Shown here: piece by piece, positions 12,040 to 24,446 of the stretch
How positions within the stretch are numbered: the stretch's first letter is position 1
Layout: the number at the start of each line of letters is the position of its first letter
Source of the DNA: Theristus sp. LFF4_11
Lineage: Eukaryota; Nematoda; Chromadorea; Monhysterida; Xyalidae
Direction of reading: 5' to 3'
Length of the DNA: 64,000 nucleotides
NCBI GenBank assembly: GCA_030248135.1
Contig: JASANC010001904.1
Location: 1-64,000 of the forward strand
Notes under the pieces: generated by a model
Databases searched by the model: none
Seen by the model: only the letters and a program-made list of their open reading frames with translations
Told to the model about the DNA's origin: nothing
Translations under genes and position numbers: made by a program

Positions 12040-15000
12040 CTATTTTTTCTTTTTATCTTTTTCTTTCTTCGGGTTGTGTTCGCTTTCAGCGCCACTCGAA
12101 CAGCTTGTAGTTGCAGTTTTGTCTTCGATTCCTTTTGTTTTCTTTCCTAATAACCAGTACGTAAAAGTTGGTCCTTCCTATAAACCGAAACACATGTAAC
12201 AATGAGTGACAAAATATAAAGATGTATTTTTTGCGTTTAAGTTATGTATTAAGACCGCACCTTAGTCGTTATTTCGCCACGTGGTTTTGTGATGTAGCCG
12301 CCAATAGTGTCCGTGAGCATTGTATTAACTGCTTCAGAAATTTGCACGGTGCCGGCTAAGCAAAGAAAGAAACCCAGACATTGTTCTGCATTAAATAACA
12401 ATGCATTTGAGATAATAATGAGCTTGTTCAATAAAATTACTTACGTTTTGCACTCTCTAGCAGCTGACGAGAAATTTCAACCGTATCACCAAACAACAAA
12501 TACCGCGACGTTGTTTGACCAATTACGCCAGCTACGGCAGGTCCTGAATTTGTTGTGGAACAAAAAATGTTTCGTGTACGTCTGTAAGAGACTGTTAGTT
12601 TTAAAGTACAGGGTGTATAAAAACTGCATTGGGCTTCAATGTGCGAATTCGCTTCAAAGTTTTAGTCTGAAAACTTTGACACAAAATAAGAAAATTTTGC
12701 TATTGATTGTGTTATCATAGTATAGCAAAGGTTTTTAAAATCGTTTAAAGCATCCGCTGAGTTTTGTTGTCGATTTTCCAGTTTTGTCAGTTTTGTTTTC
12801 TATTTTACAATTTGACAACTTTTGAATCTCTAATTTCACAGCTTGCCGCAGCTTTAGTTTCTTTTTTTGTCCTTCAGATAAAAATTTAAAAAAAAAATAT
12901 CACCACGTTCAAAATCTAAATGTTCGAGAGATACTAAAAATCTTGTTTTTTAAACTTACATGGTGAGTAAAAACGATACCGAATTCAAAGGGTTATTTTT
13001 TGAATTTTAGAACATGAGAAATTTTGTTCGCACGCCAAAAAATCCACAACTGTTGTGAGACAACGTTTTTTACTTGAATTCGAGAAACTACGAATATCGT
13101 TTTCGAAACATTCTCCACCGTTCCGTTTCGTTGGCTATTTGGGTTTGCTACCTGGCTTGACTATGCTGTCCAATATTTTGCTGGTACAATTGGCGTTGAC
13201 CGGCTGTCGTCTGGCTGGTGATTTCGTTTGGTTCATACAAGACAGTGCACCGCCCAGTGGACTATAAACGCGACCGGTTCCCAGCAAACTCATCTGTGCT
13301 GTGCGGCACTACAGCGCTGCATTGACAGTGACAATGCTCATATGTTGAGGTAAGCTTGGAAAATAGAGTCTTTTAAAAATTCTGTGTTCGTTTTCGACAA
13401 CTTTTTATTCCGTCGACAAAACGTTATTTTGATTTTTGTGCAAGCAAAGCAGAAAAACTGACTTCATCAAATTATTCGATTTCTTTATCTCGGCAAAAAA
13501 CCAGCAACTCTGTCTAGGTGGGTTGTTTCTGTTTTTGTTTGGTCTAGAAGCTCTGTACAAAAGGTCCCTGTTCCTTTTCGTAACTAATAGCAGCACGTTT
13601 TTGGTTTTGCGTGACCTCAGATTTTCTTTATACAAAAAAACAAATAAACATGAATTTGGCTTATTTTTAACCATGACTTCTAAATGTTGCTGTGCACTTT
13701 TAATTCAAAATTTATATTTGAAAATAATTTGAAATTTTTAAAATTTTTAACACAATCAATTGTAAACTTTTTACAAGCAGTGTTCCCAATTTCATGCTAA
13801 AATGTTGAACCAAACTAGAGAACAGCAGTTCTGCCCATTTTTTGCAACACCCTGTTTGTCATTGTTTTTTAACCAAAAACACTAACCGCTATGGATCCCA
13901 ATTTTTAACTGACACTTTTCGTTCGGCAAATGAGAAAGTACAAAAGCGTTCATTCGAAGCTGAAAATGCAACGCCAAATCCCCAGCAACCGTGACATGGT
14001 GACGACCCTCCGTGTTTTGAGACGACTGACCAGTCTTTTCTAAATGTTTTAAAAGCACTACTGATAAAAATTTTCTGCAATTGATAGTGGATTTCAAATT
14101 GGCGCATTTGAGTGTGTTTTAACCTTTAGCTTGAGCAATAGTTTCTTGTCCATTAACATTCAAGCCGCAAACTAGCATGTATTTATCATTGACTGATTGA
14201 ACCTGTAAAACGTAACATAATTCTATGTATCTGTTGTTCACAGAAAACTACGAATGGTTAGAAAGATAAAAAAACGAGGAACAACAAACAAACCTTGAAA
14301 CATTCGTAGTCGTCAATGATTTCGTCAAGCTGATAATAAATATCATTCAACATGAGAACCACCTGAAATTAACATACAAGCCTCCTGCACAAAATAATTG
14401 CAAACAGCATTTTTGTTAGTCTCCAAGTCGTCTTTAAAAATAGCTACCTGCAGTGGACTGCTTTTCTCAACAATTGCATCAAACTGCGCCATTGCAGAAA
14501 AAACAATTGATACGCTTTCTAGGGTTTCAGGTTCAACTGACTGTCCAGCTTTCAACCGATCTGCTACTTTTCTGAAAAAATGCGGCTAGAAAAAAATTAA
14601 TTCACCAATTAAAACTTGGGGTGACATTTCATTAATCAGGGTGAACCAAAAAACCACTCAATCTCGCGTTCGATAAACTGAGCTGTGACACTGATATTTG
14701 AAAGTTTCACAATTTTACCGACATTTTCACAATTTAAAACTTAAAATGCCTCAATTCAGTCGCAAGACAGTACTATCTGAAATCTGGTAGTTTTTCGACC
14801 GATTCTCGATACATGGTAGAACTTTACTTTGGTAGAAATTTGTACAACAATACATCGGCCTTCTTCGTTTCGTCAGCTAATTCTCGGCTGCGGTCGCCAA
14901 TATTTGTTTCCATAGTAGCTGCGTAACGTTCCATCATCTTCATCACGTGATCCAACAATGTCCCTTCACTTGAATATTTGACAAGTTGAAAACTAAATTT

Positions 15001-18000
15001 TGTCCAGAGCAAAAGAATTTAGTTGATGTATGTAACGCGATGTAAGCTGACGGGCAGTGATTTCACAAGACACAGGGAAAACGAGTTTCAATATGCTCTA
15101 TATATGTGCATAGTTTTGGCATGTTTGGGAATCCGCATATTGTCTCAGACATGCCACAATATGCGAATCATGCTCACTTATGCGACATATTTGTGAACAG
15201 CAGCATAATTGAGAACATAATTGAGTGGTCCCTCCGTCCCTCCCTCACATAATAGCTATATAATTATGATGGAATTATGCTCAATTATGCCATAATTGTA
15301 GCGTTTCCATATACGGACGCCCCACTTATGTTACGCCAACATGTGCATATTTATATACGGACGCCGCCGGTATGTTACGGCATAAGTGCGACATAGAGAC
15401 ACTCGTTTTCCCTGTGAGACCACTTCTCAAAGCAACACGCAGAAAGTATATCTTTATTAAGTTGTAATTAGACAGAGACAAGCTAATTGGGGAAAACGTA
15501 CCGTCCACGGCTCATAGCTTTTACAGCAGCCTTAATATGTTTGAAATCTGGTCGCAGAAGTGGGTCTTCCATCCAACAGTCTCGCATTAACGTTATCATA
15601 TTTGGATCCAAATCAGCATCTTTTTGAAGGGATGCTATGTCTGGCCGAAAAGCTGGATCGAGCCCCGCTCGAACAAGCGTCAAAATTTCTGTTAAAATAA
15701 ATATCCAATCACACATAAGCTATCCTCATTCAGTTTATAAATCTGACTATTTGATTGCTACATTTAAAATATGTCATACTTTTAACAAAAGCGGTTTTAA
15801 AAAATGTACATTTAATAATTTACCATTTGGCAATTTGTTGTGAGATCCAAACGGTACATCTCGAGACAAAATTTCGCTGACAATTATGGCAAAACCGTAG
15901 ACATCTCCAGGTTGTGTCCCACCAACGGGCTGAACATCCTTCCGTGCTAATTCAGGACCAGCCCACAGCAACTCTTAAAAACGTTTGTGCCATTTTTTCT
16001 TTCAGCAATTATTGCAACCTTTTGTTGTTTCAGAGCTCAGTAACTTTTTTAAAATAAACAAAAAATAAAGACAAGCGGCTAACGAGCATCCTCAAATTGA
16101 GTTGGCCGAAGCAATGGCAGCCCAAAATCGGTTACTTGCACTACCCAGCGACTGGTAACAAGGCAATTATTTGAGGTTAGGTGGCCATGTGTTTTAATTT
16201 CACTTTTGTGCAAATATTCCATTCCCTGCAATTATTTTGGGCTATCTTTTTGCACCGTTCAGATTAGTCGATCACATTAGCGTCGCAACTTTGACTTACA
16301 TTTACAAGATCTCGAATCAGAGAATACTTAAAATAGAAGTCCAGTTTAAGTTGCGGATTAAGAAGGACATCCTGCAGATAGAATATTGATTAAACAACAA
16401 GTGTGTGAGAACAAAGAGCAACTGAAAAAGATTAACCTGCAAGCTGCCTTTGCTAGCGTATCGCCAAATGGATAATGGCATGTGACTGTCCAGGCACAAC
16501 CCGATAAACGGATTCAAATTATCGTGCACAATATCACGCAACTGAAATTTTTGAAATTATTTTTTTTTCATGGGCACTCTTTCAGTGTAGTCAAGCTCCA
16601 CACCGTTTTAATGTGATAGTGATCTTTTGATGATGAGAGAATCATGCTTTGGTTGTGTGCCTTCAACCAAACCAACGAGTTTTTATAATATGCGACTCGC
16701 TCTTCTCCTTTCAGCACTATTTCAGCTACATCTTCGGAAACATCCGTGGATACTGTGGCCAGAGAACCGGAGTTTTGCTGAAAAGAAATAAACAGGATTA
16801 TTGTTGTTGTTATTATCAGTATTTAAAGCACGCCCCCCCCCCCTCCACCGATTCCGGAAACCCGAAGGTAGCAAACTCCGGTGGGTAAATGGAGAATTAC
16901 TTACTTTTCAATTAAGTTAAAAATTGATTAAAGTAAAGATTTAGTTTAAACATGTTTTCCAGCAAAAAAGTAAGTCATTCAATTGCGTACCATTTCCACA
17001 AGTTTCAATAACTGTCGCTGATCAATTTTCCACAGCATTTTAGCCATTTCATCCGTTAAAGTCTTATTTCTGAAGTTCTCTAGCATCGTTTTAGAAAATG
17101 TTTTACATTGAAATCAAAAATTCTGTGAAGTATGTTCTAAATTACAATTAAATAATCAAACCGGTAATAAAAGATGAAGCCGACAATTCCCGCTGCTATA
17201 ACCACCACTCCAATAATTACCCCAATGACAATTAAAGTTGCAGCTTAAATGCACAGATTACATTGACATGACATAATTGACAGGATTAGAAAAAAGCTGA
17301 ACACACAGAACCATAAAACAAACATACCGCCACTTTCATCTTTATCCAAGCACAATTCACCAGTCCAACCGCATCGAGGATACCATTTCGGCTTAAATCC
17401 GTTTCGCATTTCCCACATGACATACTCGGGCACAAGCTGCTTAACCTAAATTTTGGCTGATACACCAAACGTTATAAACCGCGTCCCACCAATGATGTTA
17501 CTGCTTTGATTGTTTTAAGGAAATCAGAGCTAAATTCATAGTCTTTGAATTATTGTGTGAGAAAGGAAAATAAAAGTTTAGTTAATCAAAGTTAAATAAA
17601 TGCATCAGCTAACCATATCTGTTTCTTTGTACATTTCTGCTTTTAAGATTTCAGTAAGATTGCCAGATTTGGTGAACGCTTTCAGGACAAACGATGGTTC
17701 GCGACCAGCAACATCATCAATGATGACGTGCCCACTAATCCCTAAAAGTTTTTATCATTTGAATTTTGATGGGTGGTATCTTGTAAACCACACTAACCAA
17801 CTGAATGATCAAGAAGGATTGCCAATTTAAAAAAGCGATGCCGAATATGGCAATTATTAAACACTCCGTGGTTAAAACTTTTCAGGCGCAACTCATACAT
17901 CCTGATACTTCCTTGTTGAAAACTCATCCTCAACCTTGAAAGTGAGTGTTTTTCGTGTTTTTCAATATTGTTCGACCGTCACGTAGCCGGCCACCCTCGG

Positions 18001-21000
18001 TCAGGGTTTTGTTCAAAGCAAGGGCGTACAAGTAGACAGCATCATGAAGAAAGGGCGAATACAGGGAGCCCTTAACCAAAGCATTGAGGGCAATTGCCAT
18101 TAAGTTTGTATTAATCATTCGAGGTTTAGTTTTGAGCTGATTTTCTTGCACCACTCTTTGTAAAATGTAGACAGAAAGTTTTTTGGTCAAAAATATTTTA
18201 ATTTGAAAACAATGATCTCTAAAACAAAAACAAAACTCCTAGTGCCTTTTTTTGAATTTTGATACAAGAATGAGTTGATTTAGTTTTTTTTCCAGTATAT
18301 GAGACTAAAGGCCCATTCATGCACACCATCCGCTAAATGGCTCAGCTAAGCGTATTAAAATGAAGGATTGCTTTCTGCTTTTTGAATGGAAAATCTCGAA
18401 ACTTCTGCTTCTGGCTACACGAATGGGTATTCAACGAATAGCATATGTTGACATTAAGTAGATTTTTTTCAAACTGCGTTTTTACTAAGGCTACTGCATC
18501 GGCTGGCACCCGCATAGTTTTCTGGAACGAAAATTGTTAATTATAATATATTTCTCGAACAGCCTATTTTTGTTCAAAAGTTGGGCCGTATGAACAAGTA
18601 TTTTTGAGTTCTTGTTGCATACATTCTAGTAATCCGATCGTGTGTATGCTAAAGCTAACCAACAAAAACTGCAAAAAGCACATTTTATATTGAAATCTTT
18701 ACCTGTTGCACCTTTTTTGATAACAGATTTGTTCACGAAGGCGTTCACAAGAAAAACCATTATTTTATGTCGTTTGCATGCTTACATAGTCATACATTGT
18801 AACTCTAACTTTCAGGGAATCCGCTGATTCGTTTCATGCAAGGTTGATTCCGTTTAGTCATGCACGCTTTCTGCAACTAAACTCCGCCCCCACAGCAATG
18901 CTTGCACAGAAAACATGCATCACGTGACTACCAGCCAATCAGCTAATTTCCTATAATTTAGAGTTCGAGTTCTATAATACAGGGTGGGCCAAAAAAGGTT
19001 CCAATTCTAAAGTGCTCTCACCTGCGTGTGCTGAGGTGTTTCGAGCTGAAAATTGGAACACTGTTAAAAAACATTTGGAGGTTTTTCTGACCAAATTTTT
19101 TTTACGGTATGTTGCCCCTATCACTCACTACAGCAGAATATCTGAAAAACATGAAAAATCGACAAATGTGGTGAAATGCAGAGGGTTAATTTAGCTGTAA
19201 CAAAGACTAAATGATGAACGTTGGTAATAACCCGAGTGTTCACAACTAAAAAAAAGATGAAAAAACAATACGCACATACAGTAGCTTGGTAATGCTGAAT
19301 GCTGAATTGCATTTGAACAGTCATTGATCAACCTGGTGCTTCACTTCGAGTCTGAGCGTGCGTGAGCGGTTCTGCCCAGAACAGATGCGATTTTGTCTTT
19401 CCTGATGCAAACTGTTTTTTTCTTTTTTTAATTCACACTATTTGCCACTCTGATACAATATTTTTCACCATAGCAGACGGGTTATTTTCTGCAGTGAAAG
19501 ATGCAATTCCATTTTCAGTCGTTGCTGCCATCACGGTTAAGTGAACGGCAGAGAAGCGAGTCTGGTCTGCCAATTGGTCGGAACATGCGAATAACTTTTT
19601 CATAATGGTTCGGCAATTTGTACAAAACTCAATTTTACTCCGCATGGCGATACATCAGTTTGGAAGTCCGTTTATGAGCAATGATAAACAGTGAGATTAA
19701 GAATGAACGTTGTTTTTCGTCAAAAATCGCTATTTTTTAAAAATTGCACTGTAAAAAATGAACAGAAACGTGTAAACCAAAAAAAATTTGATCACAGAAA
19801 AATTCTTAAAGTGTTCTAACAGTGTTCCAAATTTTAAGCCATGAGGTTCCTGTTACAGCTAAATCAACCCTCTTTATTTCACCACATTTGTCGATTTTAT
19901 ATGTTTTTTTAGATATTCTGCAGTTTTGAGTGATAGGGGCAACATACCGCAACAAAAATTTGATCAAAAAATCTCCAAATGTTTTCTAATAGTGTTCAAA
20001 TTTTCAGCTCTAAACACCTCAGCACACGCCAGTGAGAGCATTTTAGAATTGGAATCTTTTTTTTTGGCCCACCCTGTATGTGCATATTTTTCGATTATAC
20101 AGGGTGTCCCAAAAAAACATAACAATAGCTCGTACGACCGACTGGTTGCACGTAGAGCCATGAAATTTTAAACACTTATAGAACTAACCTACACAATTTT
20201 GTGTTCAATTTTTATCCCGAAATTCCATTTTTTTATGATTTTTTAGCAGAAAATCGTAAAAACTCAAAACTCATCAAAATTCAGCATTTTGACTCAGGAT
20301 AACCATCATTGTCGACATCGAGATTTTTATCTAGCAGTGGCACAAATTTATTTTTAGCTGCATCTTTACTGATGTCATCATGTTCGTTCTCTCAGCCCTT
20401 CAGTTTTGTTTTTCTCAGCTGCTCAATGTGCTTTCCATTGTTCTCAAGGAACGCCGACATGAAACTGATGATCACCTTCTGATACAGCGCCCGATCATCG
20501 TTGATTTCTTGCGCACCGCTGCAATGGCGGGCGCCATACTGTGAACAATTTCCTTCAGATACCCCCAAAACCATAAGTCAAGAGATTCAGATCCGGAGTC
20601 CTCGCGGGCCACTCAATTCTGCCCCTGCGGCCAATCCAGCGGTTACCGAACGACGCAGACAGCCACTTGCGCACTTGTTCGAGTTTCATATGGGTTCGGG
20701 AGCACCTGAAGGAAATTGTGTACCGTTCGGTGCCCTCGAGTGTCGACGATTTGAAAAGCAAAATTCGCAGCGGTGTGCACGTAATCAACGATCACAGGGA
20801 AAAGAACGATCCAAATGTACTTCACTATGTACATATTTCATACATAGCAGGAAGCTCCCATATTTGTTTAGGTATGTACATAGTTTGAGCATAGCATCTT
20901 AATTATGCATACATAACTAACAACAGACATAATTAGATACATACCTGTTTGTTTTGCCCCCTTAAGAGAGCGTGTATCTGCATGCGTGTGAGGGGTTTCC

Positions 21001-24000
21001 ATAATTGCAAACATATTTATTGCATACTTAGTCATAATTGTCTGACTGCGCCATAATCGCATATATGTGATACATACCCTATCACAGGTGAAACAGAAAA
21101 TTAAATGCTCTTAAATGCTCTCAAATGCTCTTAAATGTTGCCAACATCAAGAAACATTTAAAACCTATAATACCACATCAAGAATCATTTAAGTGCCTCT
21201 AAAACCTATAATACCACATCAAGAAACATTTGAGGGGTACATTAAAAAGGTCCAAAAACTGCCATCGCAGTTGATCGATTAAATGTTCACGCATTTAATC
21301 TCCGCATTTTGCAATTCAAATGCTCTCAAATGCGCCTGTGTCGATGTGCTGCATCGAGGCACGGTCTGTTATGCTTTGTATTACGTTTCGTTTCGTTTTA
21401 TGCTTCATTGGCAGCGTCAGTTTTCCTTTGAGCGTTCGTGGGTCCACCTGCGGTCACTGTGACAGTCGTAAAAAACGTGAAACTACATTTCCTCAACACT
21501 TGAACAGAACAGCTAGCACTAAACATTTGAATAAATTTTCCCGCATTAAAAACCGGTTATATGCACATATAAAATGCAATTGCGCGCGCTGACCATTTGA
21601 ACTACATTTGAGACATTTCAAATGTCAACGAACCAATTCACAATAATCGTCGCTTCTGATCGGATCAAATGTTTTTTTTTGGACATTTGAAACATTCAAA
21701 TGTTGCAGTAAATTTGCATCTGAGAGCATTTAAGAGCATTTATTTTTTTGTTTCTCCTGTGTTTCTCCTTCTCCTCCTACTATATACGTCGATGAGCAAT
21801 TATGTGTGCCACTATGGTACATTTGGGGTACATTTGGAGTACATACGTGTGTACATTTGGCGTACATTTGGATAGTTCTTTTCCCTGTGGATGATCGGAC
21901 GCTGCTCCAAAAAGTGATCATCAGTTTCAAACATCGAATATCGGCGTTCATTGAGAACAATGGAAAACACGAACAGCTGAGAAAAATGAAACTGAAGGTC
22001 GGACAGGATGAACATCAATGAAGATGAAGCTGAAGATAAGCTTGTGCCACTGCCAGATGAAAATCTCGATGACGACAATGATGTTTATCCTGAGTCAAAA
22101 TGCTGAATTTTGGTGATTTTTGAGTTTTTACAAATTTCTGCTGAAATATTATTCAAAAAACTGAATTTCGGGATCAAAATCAAACACAAAAAATGTGTAG
22201 CTTATTTCTATAAGTGTTTCAAATTTCATGGCTTGACATGCGACCAATGAGCCGTACGAGTCATTTACTATTGTTATGTTTTTTGGGACACCCTGTATAT
22301 CAACATGCCGTCGTAACATAAGCACTGGTACTTGTTGATATATAATTGAAGATTATGCACATATAATAATGTGGTTATGTGAGCATGCGAACGACATAAA
22401 TAAATCGTTTTTTCCTATGGTTTGATCAAAAATCGTAACACTTGTTAAGAAACTTACATATTGCTGAGTTATGCCAGCATCATCAAAGAAGAAAGGCCAC
22501 TTAGTTATTCGTTCGATGACATCTTTTTTAAAAGTTGCCAAGACTTCATTAGAGGACAGTAACATTTCAACCTAAATTGTTGCAGCTTTTAGAAGACTTT
22601 GATAAAAAATCTTGAGTAATTACTAATTATCATATTACAACTACAAATACGTAAGTCCTCATTCAACTGACTTACAAACATTAAATTTTGCATGCTTGCA
22701 CGCGATTCAAAGTCTTGTGAAGAATCTGTGCTGCCGTCCGACTCATCCACACGATTTGTCCAAACATCGGTTTTGTTTTCGAATCGCACATAATCCGGTA
22801 CAATGTATACGTATTCCTCTCCATGAAGATCTGTTAATAAAGCAAAGATTGGTTTACATCAATGATTGTTTTATTTGACAAGTACAACATTATTTTGAAC
22901 TAACCTTTTTCAGCTGCTCGCAGCATGAATCTTCTGAGGTCGGCGTCAAGATCAATGCAAACAAGTACAACTAAATGAGGAGAAAACATTACGCAATGTG
23001 TTTATAATTGCTAGTATAGCAGCGATATAATCTAAAACGGAGTTGGACAGATGAACTCACTGCGCGTCAACTGAGGAAAGTGATTGAGGAATTTGTCGAT
23101 TTCGAGATCCGTCGGTGTTTCGCCATCAATTTCTTGATACAGAACTATGTGAATATTGTAAATGGGAAACCATTTATAAGCCCCTTGAGCCGTTGATAAA
23201 CATTTTTGGGTACCCTGAGCAAAAATATTGAATGTGAGATGCAGAAGAAACATAAGTCGCACTTTTATAACATAAATTTTGAATAACCAAACCTTGTCAT
23301 CGGTGTAAAATAGCGCAACGCGTGTCCAATCGAAATGAAGCAGAATTTCGGCCATGGCGCGTCCAAGCCTGGTTTTGGCATTTGACTACTACAAATTTAC
23401 ATAATTTTTTAATGTTGAATAGATTCGCTGGCATCAATACCTTAGAGCTGAACCAATAACTCGCACAGTAGCCGGATATCGCTTTGCGTCTGCAAGGTCT
23501 ATAGTAGTAGCTCCCCAACTGAACTGTGGTATGTTAAAGTAGTTTGCAAGTACGCCGACTATTGTTGCTGCTAAAAATTGTAGTTGCCAGTTTTTATCTT
23601 CAACGATAAAAGGAGTACAGGAGTTACGTAAACGACTTAGTATAAATACTACGGGCACTTACGAATAGAACAAGGAGGTCCAAAAACAACGTCTGCTTGA
23701 TCTCGCAGCATTTCAATGGCTAGGCCAGCTGCGATGCTTTCGTCACACTGGTCGTATCGCCAATCAACACTGTAAATAATGTATAAAGTGGCTGAAAAGT
23801 AATGGGACAGGTTCAAATCTAATTTTGCCCGTCAAACGCTGATGTATTAAAAACTGGTACTTGACGAGTCGAAGAAAATTCGTTTGGTCCTTGACTAACT
23901 TTTTTCATTGAGTAACTAACTTATCGCACATCATCAATAATTTAATCAGAGATCAGTGTTCTTTAAACAAAGAAGCGTTTTGTCACAAATCAGTTATCCA

Positions 24001-24446
24001 CGCGGCCACCATGGTTTTCAATGCAAATCTTTTGATGCCTCGTAGTCAACCTTTTAATCAACAATGTCCAGTGATTTTTGCCTCGCCCTGTATTTATACA
24101 TTGACCCAAAGCGAAAAAAAAGGAAACGCTATATTTGTTTATTAGAAGCTGGAGGGATATTTCAACGAGGACTGCCTTTTGCTGTCTCTATAAACGCTAA
24201 AAAACTATACCTCAACTCGACTCCAGGTAATATGCCTTCTTTCTCAATGCGATCAATGGCAACTGCTAAAGCGCCAGCGCTCGTTGAGTATTCCATCATT
24301 GGTCCAAGGATCTTTTTTAGTTTACTGTTATGTGGAAACATAAATGTCAGGCGGGCGTTGTACGACTTTGCTTCATTGGCAGCCACCAATAGATCACTGC
24401 TCAACTGAACGCAAATGATCATGAATGCAAAATAAGCCGGTGTCAT
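12040..24446 (-). CDS. rGC-2: intact receptor guanylyl-cyclase-like protein, catalytic residues lost
   Basis: Exons, 5' to 3': 24446-24211, 23769-23663, 23570-23441, 23368-23293, 23214-23061, 22970-22905, 22830-22676, 22571-22458, 18521-18495 (micro-exon KTMRVPADA), 18070-17935, 17741-17614, 17445-17328, 17243-17162, 17069-16991, 16777-16604, 16541-16437, 16371-16300, 16225-16084, 15973-15824, 15688-15502, 14968-14828, 14571-14448, 14362-14294, 14202-14124, 14039-13887, 12543-12445, 12355-12261, 12177-12040. The total is 3336 nt in frame, giving 1111 residues. All junctions inspected are GT..AG. Domains as in rGC-1: N-terminal signal peptide, ANF-receptor ectodomain, membrane helix, kinase homology with AYYKNS-type Lys region and DFG, coiled coil with LLYKFLP, cyclase homology. 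Key replacements: FSAMAQF where active cyclases have FSDIVGF, VQSVND for VETIGD, RYLLFGD for RYCLFGD, DTVEISRQ for DTVNTASR. It is probably a plasma-membrane sensory receptor without cyclase activity (inference). It ends [10 protein letters not shown] plus a Ser/Lys-rich tail. Confidence 0.88.
15071..15416. mobile_element. CACAGGGAAAACGAGT-ended MITE in rGC-2 intron
   Basis: CACAGGGAAAACGAGT at 15071-15086 is perfectly mirrored by ACTCGTTTTCCCTGTG at 15401-15416. The interior is AT-rich with many CATAATTAT-type words and no open frame. Elements with the same CACAGGGAAAA ends occur at 20793-21889 and 35183-35633, so this is a dispersed family. Confidence 0.75.
18795..18975. mobile_element. CAGTCGAACTC-family MITE copy (diverged)
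   Basis: Contains the family's internal landmarks: GGGAATCCGCTGATT, GCACGCTTTCTGC, CTCCGCCCCCACAGCAATGC, CACGTGA, CCAATCAGCTAATT and TTTAGAGTTCGAG. The left end is eroded. It lies in the long intron next to the rGC-2 micro-exon, directly beside the mariner-like element that starts near 18980. Confidence 0.6.
18980..20077. mobile_element. Mariner-like element with about 220-bp inverted arms
   Basis: The left end TACAGGGTGGGCCAAAAAA and right end GGCCCACCCTGTA are inverted, and the match continues inward for about 220 bp on each side (left arm to about 19200, right arm from about 19850). The TA dinucleotide at both ends fits a TA target site. The central 650 bp carry no recognisable transposase. 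It sits in the intron between family exons 8 and 9 of rGC-2. Confidence 0.75.
20555..20788 (-). pseudogene. Decayed Tc1/mariner transposase fragment
   Basis: The minus-strand translation contains WIGRRGRIEWPARTPDLN and then YGFGG, equivalent to the C-terminal catalytic block WIG-GG-I-WPPRSPDL-P-D-F-WG of mariner transposases. The continuation GYLKEIVHSMAP lies in another frame, so at least one frameshift is present. No complete DDE domain is left. It is part of the palindromic element at 20098-22297. Confidence 0.7.
20793..21889. mobile_element. CACAGGGAAAAGAAC-ended element nested in mariner relic
   Basis: CACAGGGAAAAGAAC at the left is mirrored by GTTCTTTTCCCTGTG at the right. The flanks read AATCAACGAT on the left and GATGATCGG on the right; joined, they restore text found in the opposite arm of the surrounding palindrome, so this is a later insertion. 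It itself contains the 21083-21761 element. Confidence 0.7.
21083..21761. mobile_element. Innermost nested MITE with AAATGCTCT repeats
   Basis: CACAGGTGAAACAGAAAATT with AAATGCTCTTAAATGCTCTC at the left is mirrored by GAGAGCATTTAAGAGCATTT..GTTTCTCCTGTG at the right, 679 bp in all. The interior has repeated AATACCACATCAAGAA motifs near 21170-21230. No coding potential. This is the third level of nesting in this intron. Confidence 0.7.

Larger units (their letters stand above)
20098..22297. mobile_element. Mariner-like palindrome with decayed transposase, split by nested insertions
   Basis: The ends TACAGGGTGTCCCAAAAA and TTTTGGGACACCCTGTA are inverted. Arms of a few hundred bases carry matching text such as CAATGGAAA, GTGATCATCAGTTTCA and GATCATCGTTGAT. 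The minus-strand frame at 20555-20788 contains NRWIGRRGRIEWPARTPDLN, the hallmark block of Tc1/mariner DDE transposases (WIGR-G-I-WP-R-PDL), followed after a frameshift by GYLKEIVHS. The right arm is interrupted by the 20793-21889 element. Confidence 0.75.

Noticed and set aside
13055..13267. Plus-strand 70-codon frame with hydrophobic middle in rGC-2 intron
   Set aside because: No family resemblance, no splice partners and no promoter context; possibly transposon-derived.
21083..21761. Repeated AAATGCTCT units considered as a CRISPR-like array
   Set aside because: Spacing is irregular, the context is a eukaryotic intron, and the repeats are explained by MITE termini.
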